Below, one piece after another: positions 7,585-20,803 of a DNA stretch of 43,221 nt. A program made the position numbers and the translations under genes. Source of the stretch: an uncultured Bacteroidales bacterium (lineage in GTDB: Bacteria > Bacteroidota > Bacteroidia > Bacteroidales > UBA932); NCBI GenBank assembly GCA_946403855.1, contig CAMJBH010000016.1, positions 1-43,221 of the forward strand, read 5' to 3'. Every line of letters starts with the position of its first letter. Within the stretch, counting starts at the first letter, position 1. The notes under the pieces are model-generated. The model had not been told where the DNA came from and did no database searches. It saw nothing but the letters and a program-made list of their open reading frames with translations.

Positions 7585-8759
7585 TTGTCGTTGTTTGGCC
7601 ACCACTCCGGCTTGGTCTTGGTGCCGCCCGAGGCCCGGCAGTCCACGCAGCGCTTGGGACCCCAGTACACATTGGTTTTGGTGGGAGTGCCGTTGCACTT
7701 CACGGGCGAGTTGTTGATATAAAGGTTGTCGAAGTTATAAAAACCGTCTTCGTCGGGGTCCGGAATGAAGATGTATTGATCCGGGTCGTATGCCCTCTTG
7801 TAATACTCCGGGCCTATGAACAGGCGGCTCGTGGTGCGGCACACTGCATCTACGTATCCAATGGCATTGATGCCTTCGGAGCTGGTGCAATGTATGTTGC
7901 CCGGCATGTCGCTGGGGGTGGGGGAGAACAGCGACCCGGTGTCGTTGGAGACGTCTTTCAGGTGCTGCTGCCAGGCCCGCCCGCCCTCGGAAAGGCCGCT
8001 TGCGGTTACGTCAATGCAGTAGAGGTGCGAGATTCTCATGTCCGAGACAGGGATCGTCGCCACCTCAGCATTCTGGATTTCGTCTATGCTCTGGCCCTTG
8101 GAACTGCCCAGGCCGGGCTCTACCGAGGCAGCGCTGTTCCAGCAGTAATAATAGTCTTCGTCCGGCTCGGGGGAGCGGTAGATTTTGGCGGGATTCTCCC
8201 TGTCGCCTTCCGGCAGCCTCGGTATGAACATGAGGTCCGGAATGTAGTCAGCATGATACTCCCAGGTCTGGAAATAGTCCCAGCGGTAGTGCCACAGACT
8301 GCCCGTGCCTTTGAGGTCCATGACTATCTGCACCACGCCGCCGGACTGTTCTGCGTGCAGATTGCCTATCTCCGGGGCCGGGCAGACGGCCGCCCAGTCG
8401 CTGGCGAACTCGGTGCCCTCGTCCAGGCGAATATTCAGCCTGTAGCTGCCTTCGGCGGGCGCGGACGCGGTGTCGAAGCTGTACACGCCCCTGTACTGGT
8501 AGGTCCCTTTCCAGACTTGTCCGGAATCGTGTTCAATGGTTATGGTGCCCCTGGGAAACTCCTTACGCATCTCCGACACGGCGGAGCCTATGGGGTACAC
8601 GTAACCCAGGGTGATGCGGGTGGTTTCGCCTATCAGAATGTTGCCTGACACTACTATATCGTTGAACTCGCCTTCTCCGTTCTCTACGCTGAAGGGGTAG
8701 ATGCAGCCTGTCAGGACAGACAGCAGCACTGCGAGGAATATGTGGGCTCTTGTGTTCAT
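7581..8759 (-). CDS. DUF4249-family lipoprotein
   Basis: A 392-aa protein with a lipoprotein signal (VLTGC, Cys19). The mature N-terminus (IVVSGNILIGETTRITLGYVYPIG) and the C-terminal CVDCRASGGTKTKPEWWPN tail are characteristic of DUF4249, a Bacteroidota family nearly always found next to TonB-dependent receptors. Early residues form Ig-like strands. The tail supplies a CxxC pair. Its ATG overlaps the receptor stop by one base (TGATG), and its stop overlaps the next gene. A role as partner lipoprotein of the receptor, functionally parallel to SusD, is inferred. The ligand is unknown. Confidence 0.85.
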   Translation of the reverse strand: MNTRAHIFLAVLLSVLTGCIYPFSVENGEGEFNDIVVSGNILIGETTRITLGYVYPIGSAVSEMRKEFPRGTITIEHDSGQVWKGTYQYRGVYSFDTASAPAEGSYRLNIRLDEGTEFASDWAAVCPAPEIGNLHAEQSGGVVQIVMDLKGTGSLWHYRWDYFQTWEYHADYIPDLMFIPRLPEGDRENPAKIYRSPEPDEDYYYCWNSAASVEPGLGSSKGQSIDEIQNAEVATIPVSDMRISHLYCIDVTASGLSEGGRAWQQHLKDVSNDTGSLFSPTPSDMPGNIHCTSSEGINAIGYVDAVCRTTSRLFIGPEYYKRAYDPDQYIFIPDPDEDGFYNFDNLYINNSPVKCNGTPTKTNVYWGPKRCVDCRASGGTKTKPEWWPNNDK

Positions 8760-11700
8760 CAGAATTTCAGATTCAGGCTCAGATAAGGGATCTGGGTGGC
8801 GAAGACCGACACCATGTACCCTCTGACGTTGCGGCCGCCGGAGGTTGTGTAGAATACCGAATAGGCGTTCCTGCGCCCCGTGACGTTGTAGCAGCCTATT
8901 GTCGCCGACATGTGCGTAAAGGCCTTCAGGTAGTGTCCCGGCTCAATGTTGAGGGCCAGGTCGAGGCGGAAGTAGTCGGGGATGCGGTAGGCGTTGCGCA
9001 TGGAGTACATGAGCCTTACGGCGTTGTCGTAGTAGAACTGCCCCACGGGCACTGTGACGGGGCGCCCGGTGGAGTAGTCGAGGTTGAAGGATATGCTGTA
9101 GCGGTGGGTGAACTTGTAGTTGCCCACCAGCTTCACATCGTGCGGTTTGTCGTGGGGAGCGTTGTACCAGGCACCGCCGTTGATGGTTTCGGGGCCGCGG
9201 TCCTGCATCTCCTGCAACAGCGACCTGGACCATGTGTAAGACAGCCATCCGGTGAGGCGTCCGGTCTGCTTGCGCAGCATGAGTTCCACTCCGTAGGCCT
9301 TGCCGCGTGTCTGCACCAGGTCGTCGGCAAGGTGCTCGTTCATGCTGAGCACGGCGCCGGACTTGTAGTCCAGGCAGCCGGTCATGCGCTTGTAGTAGCC
9401 TTCCAGCGACAGGTCGATGGTGCTTCCGAATATGGTCCAGTAAGCGCCTGCCGCCGCCTGCCAGCCCTTCTGCGGGGCGATGTCGGCTCCGGCCAGCTTC
9501 CATGTGTCCATGGGCGATATGGCGGAAGTGTTGGAAATCAGGTGGATGTACTGGGTCATGCTGTTTATGCCGGCCTTGAGGGAGAAGTTGGCAAGCGGTG
9601 AATACTTGCCGCTCAGCCTGAACTCGGGATTGAAGTAAAACTTGGCCGGCGAGAAAGCCAGGAAGCTCGAAAGCCTTATGCCGCCCTCGGCGCTCAGCAC
9701 TCCGTCTTCGCTCCGCCACTCATCTCCGGCATACAGCGACGGCTCCAGGGCCGTTTCGAGCGCAAGTGTCTTGGGCAGCACCGCCGACGATTCTATGGGC
9801 ACAAGCGTGCCGGGGCTGAGGGCGTAGAATATTCCGTCGCCGCCCCAGCTGAGGCTGTGGGAGCCCCGGCGGTGTACGGCACCGGCCCTCACGAAGCCTT
9901 GCCTGATCTGTGTGGACAGGCTGAAAGCCCCGAGGGGGTCGGTGGCGTATCCGCGCTCGAGCGTGTTTGAATATTGGTCATAGCCGGCTGAAACAGTGAG
10001 GCTATTGTCGGAGTCGGGTTTGCGGGTCCATTTGGCGGCGATGTCGAGATTGGAATAGCGGAAGGTGGTGTCGCCCCGGAACGAGAAGCCGTCGCGCGAC
10101 CAGTAGCCGCTGATTTTCAATGTGTTGATATCGTCGAATCTGTGGGTGAGACCCAGGTTGATGTCGCTGAAAGAGGCGCTGCCGCCGGCATATCCGCTGT
10201 TGCGGGGGATGCGCTTAAGCAGCCAGTCGGAATATGTGGTGCGCCCGCCCAGCACGAAGGTGGTCTTGCCTTTCACGATGGGGCCTTCGAGCGCCAGGTG
10301 GCTGGTCAGGATGCCCAGGCCCAGCGAACCGTGCAGACGTTCGGAGTTGCCTTCCCGGGTGCTGATATCCAGCACGGAAGAGATGCGCCCGCCGTAACGG
10401 ACGGGGATGCTGCTTTTGTACAGCTCGATATCGCCCACCACATCGGTGTTGAATGCGGAAAAAACGCCGAACAGGTGCCCCGGATTGTAGATTGTGCCGC
10501 CGTCGAGCAGTATGAGGTTCTGGTCGGATGAGCCGCCGCGCACATTGAAGCCGCTCGAGGCCTCGCCCACCGACTTGACACCCGGAAGCGTGAGCACCGT
10601 CTTTATGACGTCTCCTTCTCCGAATGCCGACGGCACATGGGTCACCGTGCTGGAATTGAGCTTCTCCAGGCCCATTCCGGCCCTGCGGTGGTCGGCCATG
10701 CCGTTGGCGGTCACGTAGGCGCTCTGGAGGGCGGTCACCTTTTCGCGCATCAGTACGTCCAGGACGCCGCTGCCGTTGACAATCACGTGAATGTCCATGT
10801 CTTCCATGGAATACTCCCTGAAAGTCAGCAGGCCCGCTCCTTCTGGGAGCTTCAGCTTCCAGCGTCCTTGCTCGTCTGTGTAGCAGTAGGCCTTGCCGCT
10901 GCTGTCGGTCACGAGCACAGCCGGAACGGCCTCTCCGGAAGCCACGTCATGCACGGTGCCGGACACCTCGAAGGGTGCCTGGCCGGAGCCCTGGCGCCCG
11001 ATCTCGTAGGTCTTGTTGCGGTAATTGGCAATGAGGGCCTCCTGCTCAATGGCCGCCAGGAGGGCTTTGCGCTCGTCGCTCGGGGCGTTTTTCGAAAACC
11101 ACCCGGCAGGCAGCGAGCTTTCGGCTGAGGGGCCGAGCTGCGCGGCTTTGCGCCGTATCTCTTTGGGTATGAGGGCGTCGGGAGCTTCTTCCGGGGGCAG
11201 GGCCGCCGGAGTCATGGCGGCGCGGCGGGAACGTCCGGGGTGGATCTGCTTGAGCCCTCCCCGGCGCTCGGCATAATAGTAGTCTTTTATGCGGAAGTAG
11301 GCGATGATATTGTCTTTGTACTTAGGGTCGTCGTAGCCTATTCCTTTGGGCCCGTTGTGGTCGCCGGGTTCGCGGAGGAATTGCTTGCGGCGCTGCATCC
11401 ACACTCGGCGTCCGGAATCGTCCAATGGCACCAGGAAGCCCTCCGGGGCCTCTTCCATGCCGTAGTAACGGAGGTTTACGTAGTTCACTCCGCCAATGCT
11501 GATCCAAGCCGTGAGCGACTGTTCCGCCGCCACCGGTGCGGAGAAGGTGCTCTCCTTGACCAGCAGTTCCTGGGTATGGGCGTTGATGTTGAGCAGGTCT
11601 GCGCTGAACCGGGTGCCGTTGAAATACACCGTGCCGGCGCTGTAGTCCGGGGTGCTCCAGAAGTAATGGCCGTTGAACGGAAAATTGTATTCTGTGAGCG

Positions 11701-11779
11701 TGCGCCCCCTGTACAGGGGCGTCTGAGCTGCGCATACCGTACCCAGCGCAAGCAATAACCAGACAAACAGCCTTCTCAT
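8759..11779 (-). CDS. TonB-dependent receptor with an extra N-terminal domain
   Basis: A 1006-aa outer-membrane protein. Residues 1-18 are a signal peptide. Residues about 20-265 are an extra region, described under findings. A carboxypeptidase-regulatory-like beta-sandwich spans about 270-345. The plug spans about 375-490 (FNVRGGSSDQNLILLDGGTIYNPGHLFGVFSAF), and a 22-strand barrel follows to the C-terminal F. Plug features are those of non-SusC Bacteroidota receptors that pair with DUF4249 lipoproteins. These use TonB energy to import a ligand too large for porins. The ligand cannot be read from sequence. It heads a tightly overlapped three-gene unit. The 45-bp gap from the GH97 gene contains an inverted repeat but no clear promoter. 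Confidence 0.9.
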   Translation of the reverse strand: MRRLFVWLLLALGTVCAAQTPLYRGRTLTEYNFPFNGHYFWSTPDYSAGTVYFNGTRFSADLLNINAHTQELLVKESTFSAPVAAEQSLTAWISIGGVNYVNLRYYGMEEAPEGFLVPLDDSGRRVWMQRRKQFLREPGDHNGPKGIGYDDPKYKDNIIAYFRIKDYYYAERRGGLKQIHPGRSRRAAMTPAALPPEEAPDALIPKEIRRKAAQLGPSAESSLPAGWFSKNAPSDERKALLAAIEQEALIANYRNKTYEIGRQGSGQAPFEVSGTVHDVASGEAVPAVLVTDSSGKAYCYTDEQGRWKLKLPEGAGLLTFREYSMEDMDIHVIVNGSGVLDVLMREKVTALQSAYVTANGMADHRRAGMGLEKLNSSTVTHVPSAFGEGDVIKTVLTLPGVKSVGEASSGFNVRGGSSDQNLILLDGGTIYNPGHLFGVFSAFNTDVVGDIELYKSSIPVRYGGRISSVLDISTREGNSERLHGSLGLGILTSHLALEGPIVKGKTTFVLGGRTTYSDWLLKRIPRNSGYAGGSASFSDINLGLTHRFDDINTLKISGYWSRDGFSFRGDTTFRYSNLDIAAKWTRKPDSDNSLTVSAGYDQYSNTLERGYATDPLGAFSLSTQIRQGFVRAGAVHRRGSHSLSWGGDGIFYALSPGTLVPIESSAVLPKTLALETALEPSLYAGDEWRSEDGVLSAEGGIRLSSFLAFSPAKFYFNPEFRLSGKYSPLANFSLKAGINSMTQYIHLISNTSAISPMDTWKLAGADIAPQKGWQAAAGAYWTIFGSTIDLSLEGYYKRMTGCLDYKSGAVLSMNEHLADDLVQTRGKAYGVELMLRKQTGRLTGWLSYTWSRSLLQEMQDRGPETINGGAWYNAPHDKPHDVKLVGNYKFTHRYSISFNLDYSTGRPVTVPVGQFYYDNAVRLMYSMRNAYRIPDYFRLDLALNIEPGHYLKAFTHMSATIGCYNVTGRRNAYSVFYTTSGGRNVRGYMVSVFATQIPYLSLNLKF

Positions 11780-11786
11780 GGTATAA

Positions 11787-16075
<4,289 letters not shown>

Positions 16076-16079
<4 letters not shown>

Positions 16080-17344
16080 TGCTGTACGTCGTAACCCCAT
16101 GCGGCAAGGGTCCTGCCGTCGGGAAGTTCAACAGCGTCCGGGGTGAGGTTTGCCCAAACTGATACGGTGTTGTCGGGGAGCACCCTGCGGAAAGCGAAGA
16201 CGCCCTCGGGGACTCCCTCTATGTATTCAAACGCCCCGCCTTTCTCTCCGGCGCAGAGGGCCGGATTGTTGTGCTTGAGCACCACCAGGCTGTGCCAGAA
16301 GTCGGTCCAGCTGTTCTCGCTCCAATCGGTGATGGGGTCCTTCTCGAAAAACTGCAGACGCCTGTCCAGGCCTATTTCCTGTCCTGTGTAGATGAGCGGC
16401 TGGCTCTTGGGCAGGGTGAAGCAGAGCAGGGCCATGACCTGGGAGGCATCTCCCATGCGCTCGAACTCCGTGCCGGCCCAGGAATTCTCGTCGTGGTTTG
16501 ATGTAAAGCACAGGCGGAAGGCGCTGGAGGGCGTATTTGCCGCATCGCGTGCGACGTAGTCCTTAAGGTCGGAAGCGTTCTTCTTGCCCTGGGCTATATC
16601 GTTCATGATGTGGTGAAGCTCCCATGCGTAGGTGGCGTCGAAGGCCGTTGCGGGGTCGCTCAGTTCGGGCTTTTCAGCTTCGGCCAGCAGGTAGGCCTGA
16701 GGGTAGTCGCGTCTGATGCCGGGAAGCACGCTGAGCCAGAACTTGGCCGGCATTTCCCCTGCGGCGTCGCAACGGAAACCGTCCACTCCCTTATCGAGCC
16801 AGAAACGCATGCAGCTGTCCTGTGCCGCCCACACCGCCTCGTTCTCGTAGTTGAGGCTGCGGGTGTCGGTCCAGTCGTATTCCCAGATGGCGTTGCCCAG
16901 CGAGTCGCGCTCGTAGAAGTCGGCAGGACGGCTGTTCATCCACACGTGGTCGGGAGCCGTCTGGTTGGCCACCCAGTCCAGAATCACTTTGAATCCGTAT
17001 TCGTGGGCCGCATTTAGCAACTCCTCGAAATCTTTCATGGTTCCGAATTCAGGGTTGACTTCCCTGTAGTCGGATATGGCATAATACGAGCCCAGGCTGC
17101 CTTTGCGCTCCACTTCGCCGATCTTGTACATGGGCATGAACCAGAGCACATCCACACCCAGCTCTTCCAGTCGCGGAAGCTGGGCTTCCACAGCCTTGAA
17201 TGTGCCTTCCGGCGAGAACTGGCGAACGTTAACTTCGTATATGACAGAACTGTAGGTCCATTCCGGGTGCACCGGGGCCTGTGTCTTGGGTTTGCAGCAA
17301 ATAAGGGAAAGCAGCGCTGCAACTGCGAGAATTGTTTTTTTCAT
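16076..17344 (-). CDS. GH13 alpha-amylase-family lipoprotein
   Basis: A 422-aa protein starting at MKKTILAVAA with a lipoprotein-type signal (LSLICC, about Cys16/17). It is a compact GH13 barrel with little N-terminal addition. Catalytic residues are D193 (DGFRCDAAG), E222 (LLAEAEKPEL) and D285 (FTSNHDEN). Small amylases of this form act on malto-oligosaccharides in the periplasm or on the cell surface. The exact product is not predictable. Translation is coupled to the SusA-like gene downstream by ATGA. A 78-bp gap separates it from the GH53 gene, in which I see no consensus promoter. An upstream ATG at 17413 would add 23 residues before the signal peptide and is rejected. Confidence 0.92.
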
Positions 17345-17422
17345 CTGTGTTATTTCAATGTGGGGTATCCTGTAGTAGTGTCGAAAGTCCACTCCCTTCA
17401 ACAGGTTTATCATAAGCCCAAA

Positions 17423-18526
17423 CTATTTAAAAGCATTCATGATTGCGGACGGACTTCCGTCGGAACGGAAAGCGCCCATGTCGTAGGCATTCCAGCCCAG
17501 GGAGCTATATACGGCAGGTTTCCAGCCACCGTACACCTCTGGCTCCCAGTAAAAAACGCCCTTGCAGGAGGAAATCCCCCTGATGCTGTCCATAAAGGAC
17601 TTGAGCACTGCGGCAGAGGCCGTCTCCGTGCTCACTTTTACCCCGATTTCGGATATATACACCGGTACTCTGTAGGTGGCGGCGAGAGCGCTGATCCTAG
17701 CGAGGGCACTGGCATTGACCTGCTCCGGAGTCATCTTGGACTCTGTCTGCGGGTAGTGCGACAGGGCAATGGCGTCGAAGCGTGCTCCCTGTGCCTTCAA
17801 CTCTTTGAACCACCATGAGTTATCGTCCCATGCGTTGTTGAGGTGGGGCATGACCGCAGCCTGCGGGAACACGGCCTTGGCCGCGTCGTAACCGGCACTG
17901 TAGAGCTTGGCAAAGCGGGACCAGCCGCCAGCGATATTGCCCTTGTTGTCCCACAGCTGCCCGAGGGGCCAGAGGAAGCCGTTGCGTGTTTCGTTGCCAA
18001 TCTGTATCCAAGCGGGGCTCACGCCTTCGTCTTTCAGGGCCTGGAGCACTTCTGTGGTGTGTGCGGCAATGCGTTCGGCAATCTTGGATACGTCGGAAGC
18101 ATCGGCCGTCCAGTCCTTGGGGAAGTCCTGGCGGGACGGGTCTGCAAAGAAGTCGCTGTAGTGGAAGTCTATCATAAGGGCCATGCCGGCTTTTGCCGCC
18201 CTCAGAGCGAGGGCGCTCACGTCGGCCTTGCCGCTCCAGCCGCCGGCAGGATTAACCCACACGCGCAGTCGTATCGAATTGATGCCGCAGTCTTTGAGGA
18301 CTTCGAACAGGTCGGCAGTGGTGCCGTCTGCCTTTTTGAACCTTTTGCCGCTTGCCTCCATCTCGGAAGCCCAGCTCACGTCCGCTCCCATGGCAAATGC
18401 GGGGACCTCCACCTGTGTGGCAGGAGTTTCGCCGCTCCCGCCGCCGTTTTCCTTTTCGGGCGAGGGCTTGGTGCAGCACATGGCGAGCATCAGCACGCCG
18501 GTGAATATCAACAGACAACGTTTCAT
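17423..18526 (-). CDS. GH53 endo-beta-1,4-galactanase-family lipoprotein
   Basis: A 367-aa lipoprotein (LAMCC, Cys17/18). A Gly/Glu/Pro linker at 22-40 is followed by a complete GH53 barrel: GADVSWASEMEASGKRF, GINSIRLRVWVNP at about 81-93, and DFHYSDFFADP at 120-130. The acid/base is E179 (QIGNET) and the nucleophile E293 (YISEIG). Characterized GH53 enzymes cut beta-1,4-galactan side chains of type I arabinogalactan, so its position between two GH13 genes is odd. The gene starts 2 bp after the SusG-like stop. A longer frame reaching 18922 overlaps that gene and has no export signal. Specificity for galactan is family knowledge, not shown here. Confidence 0.9.
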   Translation of the reverse strand: MKRCLLIFTGVLMLAMCCTKPSPEKENGGGSGETPATQVEVPAFAMGADVSWASEMEASGKRFKKADGTTADLFEVLKDCGINSIRLRVWVNPAGGWSGKADVSALALRAAKAGMALMIDFHYSDFFADPSRQDFPKDWTADASDVSKIAERIAAHTTEVLQALKDEGVSPAWIQIGNETRNGFLWPLGQLWDNKGNIAGGWSRFAKLYSAGYDAAKAVFPQAAVMPHLNNAWDDNSWWFKELKAQGARFDAIALSHYPQTESKMTPEQVNASALARISALAATYRVPVYISEIGVKVSTETASAAVLKSFMDSIRGISSCKGVFYWEPEVYGGWKPAVYSSLGWNAYDMGAFRSDGSPSAIMNAFK

Positions 18527-18528
18527 GG

Positions 18529-20469
18529 CTACTGGATGAATACAGCCGAAGCGTAAGGACCGAGGTTGACAGTGCTGCCGTTGGTGCTTACCATGCCGTT
18601 GGACACTATGGTATCGGAGACCTTGTAGGGGTCGGCGGAGAAACTGGTGATGGAACTGCTGAAATTGTGCGCTACCAGCACGGTCTGGCCTTCGTAGCTC
18701 ATGGTCCAGAGCGCCAGGGCGTTCTTGGAACTGCTGACTTCCTTCATCTCTCCCTTGGCCAGCGCCTTGTAGGAGTTGCGGGCCTTGGCGAATGCCCTGT
18801 AGGTGCTGAGGACTGAGGTTGCAGACGCTTCCTGCGCCTCGACCGAGATTTCGGAGGTGAGCATGACATTGTCTATCTTGCCGCCCAGAGACTTGCTGGG
18901 GACGCTTCCGCTGCGGGTCCATTTGACCGGAGTGCGGATGTACTCGTCGCCGCCGGCCTTGGTGCCCCAGTAGCCGAGCTCTTCACCCTGGTAGATGAAG
19001 GGCTTGCCGGGGGAGGTGAGCAGCACGGCTCCGGCGAGCTTCATCTTGGCCTGGTCCTTGCCCAGGTCGTTGCCCGCACGGTCTTCGTCGTGGTTGGAGA
19101 GTTTTATGGCGTCGATAAAGTCGGCCCGGAAGGGTTTGTACTGCTCGCGGAACCAGAGCACGGTCTTGGCGAAATCGTTGCCCTTGCCTTTGTTTATGCG
19201 GTCTTTGAGCGTCCACCAGTAGCTGAAATTGAACAGCGAGGGGAGCCCGCGGTAGTACGATGCTATCTTGGATGTCTCTTCCCAGGCTTCGCCCACCATG
19301 TAGAGGTCTCCCTGCCCGCCGCGGGCCTTGTAGGTGGTGTTGCAGCGGTCGTACCATTGCTTGAGGAAGGATGCGTTGGCGGCTGCCTGGTTCTGGTAGA
19401 TCCAAAGCACGGCGTCGAGCCTCAGGCCGTTCACGCCCATGTTTATCCACTTGTCGGCGCTGTTGGCCAGGTCCTTGAATGCTGCGGACTCAGATGCAGA
19501 GGCGTAGGGGCCGTAGTTGAGGTCGGGCATGCTCTGGTCGAAGCTGGCAAAGTACCAGGTGCTCTCTCCGCCGAAGGTGATGTCGGCTGCGGTGCTGTTG
19601 TTGAGTTTGAAAGGCTGTCCGAAGCTGATGCTCGAACCGTCGCCGCCCCATTTGGTGCCGCTGGCCCAGCTGGTGCTGGTGCACACGAGGAAGCCCCAGT
19701 CTGTGTCTATGTCGAGGGTGATCTCGTAGGTGCTGGGTCCCGTGGTGTACATGCCGGCGTGCTTGGAAATGCTGCCGTACCACAGCCAGCAGGCCGGAGA
19801 CGAGGTGTTGGGGCTCTGGGCCGCCGCGGTGGTCTCGGTCACGGTGACTGTCTTGGCATTCATGTCCACCTTGAAATGCAGGCGTCCTTTGTAGCCCAGG
19901 TTGCCGCCCGCCGTCACGTGCCAGTTGCCCATGCCGGGAGTCTTGGCTCCGGCGAAATTGTCCACCTTGCCGGCGGCTACATCGGCCGTGGGATTGTCGG
20001 ACAGCACGTAATAGCTGCGGTAGGGGCTGCTCTCGGAGGATGTGGCGCTCTGGAACCATTCGCCTCGTCCCGAGTGGTTGAGCACGTAGTCCATGTAGAT
20101 GTCGATGTCTTTCTCCCTGGCCTTTTCTATCAGCTCCTTAAAGTCGGCTTCGGTGCCGAGTTTGGGATTGATTTCGGAGTAGTTGAGGACGTCGTAGCCG
20201 TGGTAAGACGCCGCGGTCTGAACGGGCGAAAGCCACAGGGCTGTGGCTCCAAGGGCGTCCAGATAGTCGAGATGCTGAGTTATGCCTTTTATGTCGCCCC
20301 AGCCGTCGCCGTCGGAATCGGCGAAACTGTACACATTGAGCTGGTAGGTGATTCCGGAGAGCTTTTCGGTGCTCACTTCCGGAGTTTCGGGCTTTGTCTG
20401 TTCTTTTTTGCGGTCGCAGCCGGCAGCCAGCACGGCCAGTACCGAGAGTATAATAGTTATTCGTTTCAT
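18529..20469 (-). CDS. susG: Surface alpha-amylase with internal CBM58 (SusG-like)
   Basis: A 646-aa lipoprotein (LAAGC, Cys18). The GH13 barrel begins at ITYQLNVYSFAD and is interrupted at about 184-318 by a starch-binding module with aromatic residues (PACWLWYGSI, DTDWGFLV, STWYFASFDQ). This is the place where CBM58 sits in B. thetaiotaomicron SusG. Catalytic residues are D352 (GLRLDAVLW), E394 (MVGEAWEE) and D461 (LSNHDEDR). The C-terminal beta domain ends at 646. SusG-type amylases act on the cell surface, cutting starch into pieces that SusC imports. It leads the glycoside hydrolase unit with a candidate promoter 22-52 bp upstream. Confidence 0.95.
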   Translation of the reverse strand: MKRITIILSVLAVLAAGCDRKKEQTKPETPEVSTEKLSGITYQLNVYSFADSDGDGWGDIKGITQHLDYLDALGATALWLSPVQTAASYHGYDVLNYSEINPKLGTEADFKELIEKAREKDIDIYMDYVLNHSGRGEWFQSATSSESSPYRSYYVLSDNPTADVAAGKVDNFAGAKTPGMGNWHVTAGGNLGYKGRLHFKVDMNAKTVTVTETTAAAQSPNTSSPACWLWYGSISKHAGMYTTGPSTYEITLDIDTDWGFLVCTSTSWASGTKWGGDGSSISFGQPFKLNNSTAADITFGGESTWYFASFDQSMPDLNYGPYASASESAAFKDLANSADKWINMGVNGLRLDAVLWIYQNQAAANASFLKQWYDRCNTTYKARGGQGDLYMVGEAWEETSKIASYYRGLPSLFNFSYWWTLKDRINKGKGNDFAKTVLWFREQYKPFRADFIDAIKLSNHDEDRAGNDLGKDQAKMKLAGAVLLTSPGKPFIYQGEELGYWGTKAGGDEYIRTPVKWTRSGSVPSKSLGGKIDNVMLTSEISVEAQEASATSVLSTYRAFAKARNSYKALAKGEMKEVSSSKNALALWTMSYEGQTVLVAHNFSSSITSFSADPYKVSDTIVSNGMVSTNGSTVNLGPYASAVFIQ

Positions 20470-20490
20470 TGTGCGTATTATCCTAGTCTA

Positions 20491-20521
20491 CAATGATAAT
20501 ACTTTTTGCACAAAAATCCAA
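20491..20521 (-). promoter_or_regulatory. Candidate promoter of the glycoside hydrolase unit
   Basis: On the minus strand TTG (20519-20521), a 20-nt spacer and TATCATTG (20491-20498) match the -33/-7 arrangement with one mismatch to TAnnTTTG. The -7 lies 21 bp before the SusG-like start codon. No better match is seen in this gap. Confidence 0.45.
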
Positions 20522-20737
20522 CTACTGTTCGTACAAATAGGGTGCAGTTTCTCCGCAAGAGCAGACAGTTACGTTATCTACGATGCCGCCGCTCCTGTCC
20601 GTGTCCGGGGTGGTGCTTGCTTCCGGACGCGCTCTCCTTCCGGTAGCAGCAGCGCCTGGGACAGAAAACGGGCAAATCTGTCCCAGGCATGGCAGGCAGC
20701 AGGCAGCACCCAGCTCCCAGGGCCCCGGGAGAAGGTA
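20522..20737. other. Non-coding gap between the two starch transcription units
   Basis: The gap between the large SusE/F-like gene and the SusG-like gene has no convincing ORF. It holds the terminator at its left end, a 12-bp hairpin at 20654-20688 and a short GC-rich palindromic stretch (CTCCC...GGGAG at about 20713-20731). A CCGGACGC word at about 20622-20629 also occurs in the arms of two other hairpins in the window. Confidence 0.5.
20654..20688. repeat. 12-bp perfect hairpin
   Basis: GCCTGGGACAGA (20654-20665) and TCTGTCCCAGGC (20677-20688) are exact reverse complements around the loop AAACGGGCAAA. The GGGCAAA part of the loop also occurs in one of the two shared-loop hairpins further right. 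No T-tract follows it. Confidence 0.75.
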
Positions 20738-20785
20738 CAAAAAAAGGGGGTGACTGAAGGCCGAAAGACCGGCAGTCACCCCCTT
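20738..20785 (-). terminator. Intrinsic terminator of the SusC/D/E operon
   Basis: On the minus strand a 13-bp perfect stem (AAGGGGGTGACTG at 20744-20756 with its complement at 20773-20785) and a 16-nt loop are followed by a run of T (20738-20745). It begins 18 bp past the stop of the SusE/F-like gene. It separates the binding/import operon from the hydrolase unit. Confidence 0.93.
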
Positions 20786-20803
20786 GAAAGGAATCGTTAA
20801 CGT

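Noticed and set aside
18527..18922. N-terminal extension of the GH53 gene
   Set aside because: The extension lies wholly within the SusG-like gene in another frame and would place the lipoprotein signal internally. ATG 18526, two bases after the SusG-like stop, is right.
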